A DNA stretch of 61,568 nt from Pontibacter harenae. GTDB lineage: Bacteria; Bacteroidota; Bacteroidia; Cytophagales; Hymenobacteraceae. Made by a program: the position numbers and the translations under genes. How positions within the stretch are numbered: position 1 is the first letter of the stretch; the number at the start of each line of letters is the position of its first letter. The stretch lies in assembly GCF_020907245.1 (NCBI RefSeq), contig NZ_JAJJWH010000024.1, positions 1 to 61,568 on the forward strand, in the 5' to 3' direction. The notes below the pieces were generated by a model. That model made no database searches. It was given only the letters and a program-made list of their open reading frames with translations, and was not told the origin of the DNA. This document shows, piece after piece, positions 7,617 through 16,660 of this stretch.

Positions 7617-9435
7617 GGTAAGCTCTACTAAGCACCCATTTCTCTTTCCACAGATTCTTTTCAGATATAGTTCCTGTTAGGTACTTCTCCATCATCAGGC
7701 CAGCGATAGGAGCTGCCGACTGTGCACCAAACCCTGCATTTTCTACATACACAGCAATGGCTATTTTAGGGTTGTCTTTGGGAGCAAAGGCTACAAACAC
7801 TGCGTGGTCTTTGCCCTGTGGGTTCTCAGCAGTTCCTGTTTTTCCACAAACTACAACGCCAATGTTTTCCAAAGAGGAGTTCCTGCCTGTACCTGATTTT
7901 ACTACCGCTGCCATACCCTCCACCACAGGAGGGAAATGCTGCGCATCTACAGTAGTATAGTTCTTTTTCTGATATTCAGGCAGCGGTTCGCCATTCTCTC
8001 CAATAGAGCGAATTATATGGGGCTTGATGTAATAGCCTCTGTTAGCCATAATGGCCATAAAGTTTGCCATCTGGAGCGGTGTAACACCTAGCTCTCCCTG
8101 GCCGATACTCAAAGAATAGATGGTAGAGAACTTCCAGCGGTTTTGGCCATACACACGGTCATATAAATTTGTAGAGGCAATTATGCCCTGCTTCTCATTA
8201 GGCAGGTCTATACCTAATTTGGTGCCGAAGCCAAAGCTGGTAATTTGCTCTCGCCAAGCTGCCAAACCCAGCGCTGTGTCTTTAAATGTGTTTTTAGATT
8301 TGCCCTGGTTGAGCATCGCCCTAAACACCTGGTAGAAATAAGGGTTACAAGAGGTTTGTATAGCGATAGAAAGGTTGCTAGGAGCAGCATGTGCGTGAGA
8401 ACACTTCACCAGGCTCTGGTTACACGGATAACCTGTATTGGGAGTAATAACACCATCCTGCATGGCAACAAGTGCCTGTGCCAGTTTAAAAATAGAACCT
8501 GGTGGGTTGCTGCTGGCCATTATCGGACGGTTGAACATGGTCTTATTAGGGTCGGACAGCAAGTTCATGTAGTTTTTGCCGTAGTCTTTGCCTGTGAACA
8601 GGTTTGGGTCGTAGAATGGGCTGGAGATATAGGCCAGAACCTCACCAGTAGCAGGTTCTATGGCTACTACACTTCCTTTCGCTCCATTCAGCAGGTATTC
8701 TCCGTAAGCTTGCAGGTCTAAATCTATGGTGCTAACTAAATTTTGACCAGCCACAGAGAGTGTGTCGTAAGCGCCATCTTTAAAAGAGCCTTTTTCCACG
8801 CCACGTACGTTCACCATCTTGTACTTTACGCCACGCTTGCCCATCAGGTACTTCTCGTACTCCAGTTCAATACCGCTTTTGCCAATATAGTCGCCTGGGC
8901 GGTAGCCTTTATAGGTAGAGTCTTCTAACTGCTTCGGACTGATTTCGGCAATGTAACCTAAGGCATGGGCCAAACTCTGGTGTGGATAGCCACGCGCCGT
9001 ACGGGCATTTACATAAAAGCCTGGGAAATCAATCAGGTTGTCCTGGATATGAGCTAGGTCCTCAGTTGTTAGCTTCTGATAGAAAATAGAAGGTTGTACA
9101 TAAGAGAAGGAGCGAGCTTTCTTCAGGCGCTCTCTAACATCCTCCATAGGCAATTCTAATAGGTTGCTTAGGCGAAGCGTATCCAGCTGCTTTACCTCCT
9201 TTGGAATAACCATCAGGTCATAGACAGGCGTGTTCTGCACCAGCAACTTGCCGTTGCGGTCGTAGATAAGACCCCTGAAAGGATATTGGATAATGGTTTT
9301 GATGGCATTGGTTTCGGCAGCCTGTTTATAGCTGCTGTCTATTACCTGAATGTAGAAAAGGCGAAGCGCATAAACCACGCCCACTAATACAAAAATGCCC
9401 TGAATAATGTACTTTCGGTTTTCGAGGTAATTCAT
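7603..9435 (-). CDS. mrdA: penicillin-binding protein 2 (elongation transpeptidase)
   Basis: Class B PBP that cross-links new peptidoglycan in the elongasome. An N-terminal membrane anchor (about residues 8-30) is followed by the pedestal domain and the transpeptidase domain. The catalytic motifs are in order: S314-I-F-K, S362-C-N, and K532-T-G-T. At 610 residues it has the usual length for PBP2. The C-terminal stop overlaps the rodA start, and its own start touches the mreD stop at 9435. Context and length separate it from the division PBP3. Confidence 0.95.
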   Translation of the reverse strand: MNYLENRKYIIQGIFVLVGVVYALRLFYIQVIDSSYKQAAETNAIKTIIQYPFRGLIYDRNGKLLVQNTPVYDLMVIPKEVKQLDTLRLSNLLELPMEDVRERLKKARSFSYVQPSIFYQKLTTEDLAHIQDNLIDFPGFYVNARTARGYPHQSLAHALGYIAEISPKQLEDSTYKGYRPGDYIGKSGIELEYEKYLMGKRGVKYKMVNVRGVEKGSFKDGAYDTLSVAGQNLVSTIDLDLQAYGEYLLNGAKGSVVAIEPATGEVLAYISSPFYDPNLFTGKDYGKNYMNLLSDPNKTMFNRPIMASSNPPGSIFKLAQALVAMQDGVITPNTGYPCNQSLVKCSHAHAAPSNLSIAIQTSCNPYFYQVFRAMLNQGKSKNTFKDTALGLAAWREQITSFGFGTKLGIDLPNEKQGIIASTNLYDRVYGQNRWKFSTIYSLSIGQGELGVTPLQMANFMAIMANRGYYIKPHIIRSIGENGEPLPEYQKKNYTTVDAQHFPPVVEGMAAVVKSGTGRNSSLENIGVVVCGKTGTAENPQGKDHAVFVAFAPKDNPKIAIAVYVENAGFGAQSAAPIAGLMMEKYLTGTISEKNLWKEKWVLSRAYLEIK

Positions 9436-9962
9436 TATAGTCTACTCGCTCTCTTAGATGAAAAGAATAGCAGTTGTAAGATAATCATTACAACACCAGT
9501 AAACAGGGTACTGAGAAGAACCTTGGCAAGTGTATACCATGCGATTTCGAAATTGATTGTTTCGAGAAAGAAAACAGCCGCATGATGAAACAGTATAAGC
9601 GTAAAAGCATACGTTAAAAACCAACGCCACCCCATCACGTGTATGTTCACGGAATCGTTGGTATCGTAACCATCGCGGGGTGTAAGAAGGTTCAAAATAG
9701 ATGGTCTTAAAAAGGCCAGCAGTACACTAGCCGCGGCATGTATGCCCATGGTATCGTAAAAGACATCTACCGTAAAACCAACTGTAAAACCGAGGAAGAG
9801 CAGCACCACTTTGCTGATATCTATCGGTAGAAATAGCAGGAAAGCCACATAGATATAGCAGAAGCCTGTACTGTAAAGCACAAGGTTATCCATGAGCAGG
9901 ATCTGCAAAGAAACGAACAGGATAAACTGCACGATATGTATAATGCCAAAGCTATTGTTCAT
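9435..9962 (-). CDS. mreD: rod shape-determining protein MreD
   Basis: Small polytopic inner-membrane protein of the elongasome. At 175 residues with about five hydrophobic segments it fits MreD. Sequence identity in this family is low, so the call leans on position between mreC and mrdA. It overlaps mreC by 11 nt and abuts mrdA, as expected for one transcript. Confidence 0.88.
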   Translation of the reverse strand: MNNSFGIIHIVQFILFVSLQILLMDNLVLYSTGFCYIYVAFLLFLPIDISKVVLLFLGFTVGFTVDVFYDTMGIHAAASVLLAFLRPSILNLLTPRDGYDTNDSVNIHVMGWRWFLTYAFTLILFHHAAVFFLETINFEIAWYTLAKVLLSTLFTGVVMIILQLLFFSSKRASRL

Positions 9963-10818
9963 CTGGAAGTATACCTGCGTTTTGTTCTAATGTGTCGCGT
10001 TCAGGCTTCAGTAGGTTTTCCACCACATACACATAGGATAGCTGTGCAAAATCTACCGACAACAGGACTTTTATAGTATAAAAGCTTTTGTCGGCCTCTT
10101 TCTCTACAGAACTGATGGTGCCCAACATGATGCCTTCTGGGAAAACTGTGTTAAAGCCGCTGGTTACAACAGTGTCGCCTATAGCTGGTTTAACGTGTAG
10201 GGGCACATAGTCGAGCAGCGCATTTCTGTAGTCTCCTCCCGTCCACTTTATGGTACCGAAAGTGTCGTCTTTCTTGATTTTGGCTGAAATCAACATCTGG
10301 GAGTGCAACAGCGAGGTGGCGGTGGCGTAATGCTCCGAAACAGTTTTAATGCGGCCTACAACGCCATTGGGAGAAATAACGCCCATGCCTGGTTTTACAC
10401 CTTCTGCCGTACCGATAGAAAGCGTGAGGTAGTTGTTGCTCCTGCGTATAGAGTTGTTGATAACACGGCCCGCATGCAGTACATAAGGCACTTCTCTGAG
10501 CGTATCGGAGGCAGCAAAATAGGTGGTGTCCATTTCTGCAGTGCTGTCAGCTAACTGTACACGCTTGTAGGCCATTAACTCCTGGCGCAGCGTTGCATTT
10601 TCGCGAGCAAGGGTGCTGTTTACCGCTGCCAGCCTAAAGTAATCGGTAACGCCACTTTGGAACTCCAGCACCTGCCCCACATACTTACTGGCTGAATTGA
10701 AAAACGCTGCGCCCTGATACGTATTATAACGCACGATCAGGTAGACGCACAGCACCTCCAACAACACAAATATGAGGAACGCACGGAACCGAAAAATAAA
10801 AGAAAAGAGATTCCGCAT
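9952..10818 (-). CDS. mreC: rod shape-determining protein MreC
   Basis: Bitopic elongasome scaffold linking the MreB filament to the periplasmic enzymes. An N-terminal membrane segment (about residues 9-28) is followed by a coiled-coil helix (about 65-90, LARENATLRQELMAYK). The beta-rich domain carries the typical GMGVISPNGVVGRI and DTVVTSGFNTVFPEGIMLG stretches. 288 residues. It begins 9 bp after the mreB stop. Confidence 0.94.
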   Translation of the reverse strand: MRNLFSFIFRFRAFLIFVLLEVLCVYLIVRYNTYQGAAFFNSASKYVGQVLEFQSGVTDYFRLAAVNSTLARENATLRQELMAYKRVQLADSTAEMDTTYFAASDTLREVPYVLHAGRVINNSIRRSNNYLTLSIGTAEGVKPGMGVISPNGVVGRIKTVSEHYATATSLLHSQMLISAKIKKDDTFGTIKWTGGDYRNALLDYVPLHVKPAIGDTVVTSGFNTVFPEGIMLGTISSVEKEADKSFYTIKVLLSVDFAQLSYVYVVENLLKPERDTLEQNAGILPDEQ

Positions 10819-10827
10819 GTAGCCTTA

Positions 10828-11853
10828 CTATGTCAGCAGCACGTTTTTGAAGCCTTCAATATTTTTGATAGCTGCCCCTGTGCCACGCACAACGGCTCTT
10901 AACGGATCTTCGGCTACGTGAATAGGCAGTTTGGTTTTTGCAGCCAGACGCTTGTCCAGGCCACGCAGCAAGGCTCCGCCACCTGTCAGGTGAATACCGT
11001 TGTCGTAGATATCAGCAGAAAGCTCTGGCGGCGCAATTTCCAGTGCCTTCAGTACAGCTTCCTCTATTTTGGCAACCGATTTATCCAGGGCAATAGCAAT
11101 TTCCTGGAAAGTTACCTTGATAACTTTTGGAATTCCCGTCATCAAATCACGGCCACGAATCTCGTAGTCAGCAGGTGGGTTTTCTATTTCAGTAAGTGCG
11201 GCACCTACCTCAATTTTTATTTTCTCGGCAGAACGCTCCCCGATCAGCAGGTTGTGCTGACGGCGCATGTAGTCCAGAATGTCTTTGGTGAATACGTCGC
11301 CTGCAATACGGATAGACTGGTCGCATACAATACCCGAAAGCGCGATAACGGCAATCTCGGTAGTACCGCCGCCTATATCCACAATCATAGAACCGATTGG
11401 CTGCTCCACGTCGATACCGATACCGATAGCAGCTGCCATTGGCTCTTGTATCATCCAAACTTCTTTAGCGCCAGCGTGCTGAGCAGAGTCGCGTACGGCA
11501 CGTTTCTCCACCTCTGTAATGCCCGAAGGAATACAGATCACCATGCGGTGCGAAGGCTGGAACAAACGACGGCCTGTGTCAATCATCTTGATCATACCGC
11601 GAAGCATTTCCTCTGCAGCGTGGAAGTCAGCAATCACACCGTCCTTCAGTGGTCGAATAGTACGTATATTTTCGTGCGTTTTCTCGTGCATCTGCTGCGC
11701 ATTGCGGCCTATGGCAATTACTTTGCCCGAAGTCCTGTCGATGGCGATGATGGAAGGTTCGTCAACAACAATTTTATCGTTATGGATGATCAAGGTATTG
11801 GCCGTACCCAAGTCAATCGCTATATCACTTGTAAGAAAATTAAATAGTCCCAT
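10828..11853 (-). CDS. mreB: actin-like rod shape-determining protein MreB
   Basis: Cytoplasmic actin homologue that positions cell-wall synthesis. Nucleotide-binding motifs are clear: phosphate 1 DLGTANTLI near residues 15-23, phosphate 2 DIGGGTTEIAVI near 165, and the adenosine motif TGGGALLRGL near 290. At 341 residues it is standard. It is the first gene of mreB-mreC-mreD-mrdA-rodA. A TAATTTTG -7-like element lies at 11927-11934 on the minus strand, about 75 bp upstream. Confidence 0.97.
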   Translation of the reverse strand: MGLFNFLTSDIAIDLGTANTLIIHNDKIVVDEPSIIAIDRTSGKVIAIGRNAQQMHEKTHENIRTIRPLKDGVIADFHAAEEMLRGMIKMIDTGRRLFQPSHRMVICIPSGITEVEKRAVRDSAQHAGAKEVWMIQEPMAAAIGIGIDVEQPIGSMIVDIGGGTTEIAVIALSGIVCDQSIRIAGDVFTKDILDYMRRQHNLLIGERSAEKIKIEVGAALTEIENPPADYEIRGRDLMTGIPKVIKVTFQEIAIALDKSVAKIEEAVLKALEIAPPELSADIYDNGIHLTGGGALLRGLDKRLAAKTKLPIHVAEDPLRAVVRGTGAAIKNIEGFKNVLLT

Positions 11854-11926
11854 TCTGCGGTGGTTTAGGCATATTTAGTGCCTATTATATTTTAAATATA
11901 TGATATTTCTAGTCAGAAACTTGCGG

Positions 11927-11934
11927 CAAAATTA
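11927..11934 (-). promoter_or_regulatory. -7-like element upstream of mreB
   Basis: TAATTTTG on the minus strand matches TANNTTTG, the Bacteroidota -7 box, 73 bp before the mreB ATG. No clear TTG is found at the right distance upstream, so the promoter call is tentative. The rest of 11854-12100 shows only AT-rich sequence. Confidence 0.4.
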
Positions 11935-12100
11935 GTGAATTTCAGCGGAATTAATAATGCTGCATCCTTATAGGGGAAAGATTTATACTTTTTTGTGCAA
12001 GCCCCTCTTTTGTTTAAGCTGCCCCCATACAATAGTACCACATTTCTACCAAACCCACTTACGTATTTATAGCAAACGCACCGTAGTGACGAATACATAT

Positions 12101-12140
12101 AAAAAGCCCTGCTTTCTGTACAAGAAGCAGGGCTTTTTAA
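12101..12140 (-). terminator. intrinsic terminator of purH
   Basis: Perfect 14-bp stem, arms AAAAAGCCCTGCTT at 12101-12114 and complement at 12125-12138, with a 10-nt loop. Read on the minus strand it ends in TTTTT. It sits 40 bp past the purH stop. Confidence 0.85.
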
Positions 12141-12178
12141 TTCTAAGTTTCTAATTATTAATTGCGCGCAGCGCTATA

Positions 12179-13699
12179 CTAGTGCTTAAAGTGGCGTACG
12201 CCTGTCATTACCATGGCCATGTTGTGAGCGTCGCAATACTCTATCGAGTCTTTGTCTTTGATAGAACCACCTGGCTGTACGACTGCTTTTATGCCAGCCT
12301 GATCAGCAATCTCCACGCAATCTGGGAAAGGGAAGAAAGCATCAGAAGCCATCACGGTTTTGCTTATGTCAAAGCCGAAGCTGTTGGCTTTTTCGATAGC
12401 CTGACGAAGAGCATCTACACGTGAGGTTTGACCAACACCGCTGGAGAACATCATTTTGTCTGTAGCCAACACAATAGTGTTTGATTTAGTGTGCTTACAA
12501 ACCTTTGCGGCAAACACAAGCGCTTTTTTCTCCTCCGCTGTTGGCTCGCGCTTCGTAACGGTAGTAAAGTCGGCCTCAGTTTCTGTTTTAAGGTCTTTAT
12601 CCTGCTCAATTACACCGTTCAGCAAAGTTTTGAACAGCTTAGTTGGCAACTCTACTGGCTTTTGCTTCAGCAGGATGCGGTTCTTTTTAGAGCGCAGTAG
12701 CTCCAGGGCATCAGCATCATACTCAGGCGCAATTAGTACTTCAAAGAAGAGCTTGTTCAGTTCTTCGGCAGTGCCTAAATCTATGGTTCTGTTGGCGATA
12801 ATCACGCCTCCGAAAGCTGAAACAGGATCAGAAGAAAGGGCCAGCAGATACGCTTCTTTTATAGTGTCGGCAGTGGCGCAACCGCAGGCGTTGGTATGCT
12901 TTAGGATAGCCACAGCTGGTTCCTCAAACTCAGCACCTAAAGCCACGGCAGCATCTACGTCTACCAGGTTGTTGTAAGAAAGCTGCTTTCCGTTCAGTTG
13001 CTCAAACAGGTCATCTAGCTTACCATAGAAAGTGCCTTGCTGGTGCGGGTTTTCACCGTAACGAAGCGGTGTTGCCTCTCGCAAGCTCTGCTTAAACACC
13101 TGCTCCTGCTCGTTGTTCAGGTAATTGAAAATGTGCGTATCGTAGTGTGAGGATACATCAAACGCTTTGGCTGCAAAACGCTTACGGTCTTCCAGATCGG
13201 TAGCACCGTCTTTAGACTGCAGCAACTCTACTACCTCTCCATACTGCTCGCGCGAAGACACAATCAGCACATCTTTAAAATTCTTAGCTGCTGCACGGAT
13301 CAGGGAGATACCTCCAATATCGATCTTCTCGATGACGTCGGCTTCTGCGGCACCAGATGCTACTGTTTCCTCGAAAGGATACAGGTCAACTATAACCAAG
13401 TCGATTGGCGGAATCTCGAATTTCTCTCTTTCGCTTAGGTCGCTTTCGTTGTCGCGGCGGTGCAGGATGCCCCCGAAAACTTTCGGGTGCAGCGTTTTTA
13501 CACGGCCTCCGAAAATTGAGGGATAATCCGTTAGGTCTTCTACGGCTACTACCGAAGCGCCTTGTTCCTCTAAGAAAGTTTGTGTGCCTCCTGTAGAGTA
13601 AATAGTAACATTGTGCTGTTTCAGGAGCTCTACAAGCGGCTCCAGACGGTCTTTATAATATACCGAGATCAGCGCGGATTTAATTTTAACAGATTGCAT
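12179..13699 (-). CDS. purH: bifunctional AICAR formyltransferase / IMP cyclohydrolase
   Basis: Catalyses the last two steps of de novo IMP synthesis: formylation of AICAR with 10-formyl-THF, then ring closure to IMP. The N-terminal MGS-like cyclohydrolase domain has IYSTGGTQTFLEEQG near residue 34 and the GGVIIANR stretch. The C-terminal transformylase domain has the catalytic K-H-T-N-A-C-G-C motif near 266-273 and the FSSGVGQTSRVDA region. 506 residues is usual. It is followed downstream by its own terminator and preceded by purN at a gap of 57 bp, probably co-transcribed. Confidence 0.97.
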   Translation of the reverse strand: MQSVKIKSALISVYYKDRLEPLVELLKQHNVTIYSTGGTQTFLEEQGASVVAVEDLTDYPSIFGGRVKTLHPKVFGGILHRRDNESDLSEREKFEIPPIDLVIVDLYPFEETVASGAAEADVIEKIDIGGISLIRAAAKNFKDVLIVSSREQYGEVVELLQSKDGATDLEDRKRFAAKAFDVSSHYDTHIFNYLNNEQEQVFKQSLREATPLRYGENPHQQGTFYGKLDDLFEQLNGKQLSYNNLVDVDAAVALGAEFEEPAVAILKHTNACGCATADTIKEAYLLALSSDPVSAFGGVIIANRTIDLGTAEELNKLFFEVLIAPEYDADALELLRSKKNRILLKQKPVELPTKLFKTLLNGVIEQDKDLKTETEADFTTVTKREPTAEEKKALVFAAKVCKHTKSNTIVLATDKMMFSSGVGQTSRVDALRQAIEKANSFGFDISKTVMASDAFFPFPDCVEIADQAGIKAVVQPGGSIKDKDSIEYCDAHNMAMVMTGVRHFKH

Positions 13700-13756
13700 A
13701 GGAAATGTGCTAATTTATGAATTTGCTGATGTGCTACTTATCAGCTGTATGTCCTT

Positions 13757-14344
13757 TTAAAGTTTTTCAAGTAAAAGCCGCTCCACTACACGCGGCAAAT
13801 GCTCATGCTCTAATTTTAAGATACGGGCGGCCAGATCTTCAGGCGTGTCGTTTTCGTGCACGGGGCAGCGCTCCTGCAGTATAAACTCACCTTGGTCGTA
13901 CTCCTCGTTGATGTGGTGGATGGTAATGCCAGACTCTTTATCGCCAGCCGTTACTACCGCTGTATGTACGTTGAGGCCGTGCATGCCTCTGCCGCCATAG
14001 TTGGGTAGCAGGGCAGGGTGTATGTTAATGATCTTGTTAGGGAAAGCCCTCAGGAAGTTTTGCGGTACCAGCCAAAGAAAGCCAGCCAGCACTATAAGGT
14101 CAGGCTCAAAAGTCTGTACCTGCTCTAGCACCGTGTCGGAAGTATAGAAGGCTTCGCGGTTAAACAAAAGAGCCGGGACGTGGAAGGTCTCGGCTCTTTT
14201 TAGGGCATACGCTTTCGGGTTGTTGGCGAACAGGGCGGCCACCTGAATCTCAGGGTGGTGCTCGAAGTACTCCATGAGGCGCTGTGCATTGCTCCCCGAC
14301 CCCGAAGCGAAAATGACTATATTCTTTTTTCTAGCTTGTGCCAA
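13757..14344 (-). CDS. purN: phosphoribosylglycinamide formyltransferase
   Basis: Folate-dependent GAR transformylase, the third step of purine synthesis. Visible are the substrate phosphate loop FASGSGSNAQRL near residues 12-23, catalytic N-I-H-P-A-L-L-P near 110, the GMHGLNVHTAV histidines, and the SGITIHHINEEYDQG segment with its catalytic Asp. 195 residues is typical. It lies just upstream of purH on the same strand, a natural pathway pairing. Confidence 0.95.
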   Translation of the reverse strand: MAQARKKNIVIFASGSGSNAQRLMEYFEHHPEIQVAALFANNPKAYALKRAETFHVPALLFNREAFYTSDTVLEQVQTFEPDLIVLAGFLWLVPQNFLRAFPNKIINIHPALLPNYGGRGMHGLNVHTAVVTAGDKESGITIHHINEEYDQGEFILQERCPVHENDTPEDLAARILKLEHEHLPRVVERLLLEKL

Positions 14345-14453
14345 AAGTATAAATCGTAATGTTGGCGCAAATATAGTTGGTTTGTTTTTGAGAAGCCAGC
14401 GAAGTGTAATGAGAAAAGTGTAGAGGTGGCCAACTAAACAAATAAGCCGTAGT

Positions 14454-14837
14454 TTACCTGCTGCCCTTTATGCCCGCCAGCACAGCCTGGTTTAGGTGGC
14501 TTTCTTTGAGAACGATAAGGTAGGAGTAGTTGCGACTATAGGCTTTCTTTAAAGTGTGGACTTATGGTGTTGCCTCTCTTAGGTATCTATAAACTTACGT
14601 GCCTGCCGCCTACATAGGTAAGTTTGCCTGTGGTAAGATCAGTAAACGGCAAAAAGGTAGTCTTTATACCCCGCTGTATTTATGAGAATCTGGGACTGGT
14701 ACACATTCAGTTTACACTCTTCGCCATACTTACGGTAGTCTTGCAATGTTCAGTTCCTATTGAAATTTTCTGATGCTGAGAATGGCTGTAGTGGAGTTTG
14801 TTTGTGCAAAGAAGGTAAGAGAGAAGAGCGTAAGCAT
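14454..14837 (-). pseudogene. DUF1684 family protein, decayed remnant
   Basis: The gap downstream of purN holds an inactivated DUF1684 gene in several frames. ATG at 14837 opens a signal-peptide-like start (MLTLFSLTFFAQ) that reaches a KFQ-stop-ELN match to the family N-terminus. After an apparent internal loss of roughly 70 residues, a second piece reads KYGEECKLNVYQSQ then GYKDYLFAVY-stop. A frame change gives DLTTGKLTYVGGRHV, matching the family GxETYGGGRY signature. Another change gives FKKAYSRNYSYLIVLKES and HLNQAVLAGIKGSR to TAA at 14454. The family call rests on the known conserved order of these blocks. The gene is non-functional. Confidence 0.72.
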
Positions 14838-14955
14838 AAGTTTTATTTAGATTTTACTATCGTTGTTTTTCGCACTTGATTTACGGTGGCACAGCTACCC
14901 TAAAGGCGTACTTAGCCAAAGTTCTATTAATGAATTAGGTAATTTTCTATAGTTC

Positions 14956-15542
14956 CTAAACTATAAAGCTATCATAGCACCAGTCAATTACATTTCCTGT
15001 CTTATTCATGATAATGTATAAGTCTTTTCCACTCCACCTATCCTTCGAGTACAGCCTAATGAAAACATAGATTTTGTCTCCAATTTCCAGATATTGATAT
15101 ATTTCCATAACACCAGTTTTGCCTGAGGGGGCTAAAGCTTTGATAAACTTTTTCTTAATTGGCTTTCTTACTTCCAATGAAAAAGTTGCCTGCTTTTCAA
15201 ATGCCTTATTCATTTGATTTAGATATTGCTCAAACTCCTTGACTTTTACTTTTTGACTGTCACACATGATAGCCCTATGGTAGTAACACTTGAATCTACA
15301 CGCCCATCAAAATAGGCCTGAATTTCCATGAATGGCTCCTCCTTATGTAGAAGGCTATCGGTAAAAAAGTCTAAGGCTACTTGCTCATATACAAGATTTT
15401 TCTTTCCATCATTTTGATTAGACAATGATGAAGAGTTGAAAATGCATAAAATTAAAATTATAGCTATCAATTTTTGATTTGAATAAGGTATAACAAGCAG
15501 ATAATCGTATGTAAGCTCTCTATTAAATATTGCAACTATCAT
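14956..15542 (-). pseudogene. hypothetical secreted protein split by a frameshift
   Basis: Two overlapping minus-strand frames, 15542-15246 (98 aa) and 15267-14956 (103 aa), read as one protein with a shift near 15268-15280. The first part begins with a hydrophobic stretch resembling a signal peptide (KLIAIILILCIF) and ends V-T-T-I-G-L-S-C. The second continues D-S-Q-K-V-K-V-K-E-F-E-Q-Y-L. The crossover lies on a TGTGTG run, where removal of one TG unit restores a single frame. The C-terminal part is beta-rich (VMEIYQYLEIGDKIYVFIRLY) and ends NVIDWCYDSFIV. No family recognised. A sequencing error cannot be excluded. Confidence 0.5.
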
Positions 15543-15569
15543 AGAGAGAGCATAACTCTCTCCTCGCCT

Positions 15570-16061
15570 CTACTTCTTCTTCGCCTTCAATGACCACGTA
15601 AACCTAAACTCCGCCACCTGCTCACCTTGCTCATCTACACCGCGGCTGATGGCTACTACCGTTACGCCCTCACCTGTGGCTTTCGTTTGGTCGGCGGCTT
15701 CCTGAATGCTTTTCCCGTCTTCGCAGGTGAAGGTAATTTTGCCCACTGCCTTCTTCGTGAAGTCGGCTTCCATGTGCACCACCAGCATCGAAACAGCAGG
15801 ATCGGATTGGTAAACGTGCATCATACAGAGTACACCTGTAGAGAGTTCTGCAGCCATGCTGAGGCAGGCAAAATAAATAGAGTTGAACGGATTCTTGTTC
15901 AGGTACTTGTAAGGAATGGTTACGGAGGCGCGCCCAACAGTGAGGGAGGAGACTTTTAAATCGGCCATAAACGCCATCGGTAACTTAGATAGCATAAACA
16001 GGCGAAACTTGGCAGGGGAGGCCACCAAACGGCGGAATGCTTCTGTAGACGATTCTTTCAC
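15570..16061 (-). CDS. DUF4442 hotdog-fold thioesterase-like protein
   Basis: A 163-residue protein matching the DUF4442 branch of the PaaI/YiiD hotdog superfamily, whose members are thought to be acyl-CoA thioesterases. The family-like segments are LPMAFMADLKVSSLTVGRASVTIPY, then the NPFNSIYFACLSMAAELSTG helix where hotdog catalytic residues usually sit, and a KAVGKITFTCEDG strand. No signal peptide. The substrate is unknown, and the biological role is not established for the family. Single minus-strand gene, downstream of the Fur-family gene. Confidence 0.75.
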   Translation of the reverse strand: MKESSTEAFRRLVASPAKFRLFMLSKLPMAFMADLKVSSLTVGRASVTIPYKYLNKNPFNSIYFACLSMAAELSTGVLCMMHVYQSDPAVSMLVVHMEADFTKKAVGKITFTCEDGKSIQEAADQTKATGEGVTVVAISRGVDEQGEQVAEFRFTWSLKAKKK

Positions 16062-16156
16062 TTGGCAGGTAGTTTAGTGGAACAGGTGAGGCAGGTACTT
16101 GCTGCCTCTACTAAACCTACTAAAACACAGTCGCTTTCACAAATGAATTGTGTGGA

Positions 16157-16594
16157 CTAAATGGAGGCAGCCGAACAGTTTTTGCATATACCCTGGGCTG
16201 TAAACTGTAGGCTGGCAGCTTTGTAGCCTTTCGGAAGTTGTATTTTCGGTATTTGTACTTCGTTTATACAGTAGGTCTGGCCACAGGTGGTGCAGCTGAA
16301 ATGTATATGATTGTCCTGGTGCTGGTGTTCATCGCAGGACTCGTGGCAAAGGGCATACTTAGCTGCGCCGCTGCTGTCGTTAATGCCATGCAACAGCCCC
16401 TTCTCCTCAAAAGTATACAAAGTTCTGTACAGGGTTACGCGGTCATAGCGGTCACCAAGGGCTTCTTCTATATCGGCATGTGCCAACGCATGTTTTTTGC
16501 TCAGCAAGAGCTGTAGCACATCTAACCTGCAATTGGTTTTACGTAGGCCGTACTTCTCTAAAATTGCTTTAACTTCTGCCTTTGCAAACTCCAT
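16157..16594 (-). CDS. Fur family metal-responsive transcriptional repressor
   Basis: Ferric-uptake-regulator fold protein of 145 residues. The N-terminal winged helix includes YDRVTLYRTLYTFEEKGLLH near residues 49-68. The regulatory metal site is the histidine/cysteine-rich CHESCDEHQHQDNHIHF stretch. Two structural C-x2-C pairs (CTTC near 100 and CKNC near 138) hold zinc. The sequence does not separate Fur from Zur or PerR. The cysteine- and histidine-rich sensor loop is compatible with zinc or iron. The target genes are not evident in the neighbourhood. Confidence 0.85.
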   Translation of the reverse strand: MEFAKAEVKAILEKYGLRKTNCRLDVLQLLLSKKHALAHADIEEALGDRYDRVTLYRTLYTFEEKGLLHGINDSSGAAKYALCHESCDEHQHQDNHIHFSCTTCGQTYCINEVQIPKIQLPKGYKAASLQFTAQGICKNCSAASI

Positions 16595-16660
16595 CTTCCG
16601 AAATGATACTTTATAGGATGCGAAAAAAATATTTAAGTTAACATATCTTACCTAAATAAG

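Noticed and set aside
8245..8721. A 158-codon plus-strand frame inside mrdA
   Set aside because: Antisense to the PBP2 transpeptidase domain with all catalytic motifs on the other strand; composition is not protein-like.
10918..11847. A 309-codon open frame on the plus strand opposite mreB
   Set aside because: It is the complement of a strongly conserved mreB frame, has unusual His/Tyr/Asn-rich composition and no recognisable domain; a shadow of mreB codon use.
12456..12977. A 173-codon plus-strand Ser-rich frame inside purH
   Set aside because: Ser/Ala/Thr-rich low-complexity product antisense to the conserved transformylase domain; no independent support.
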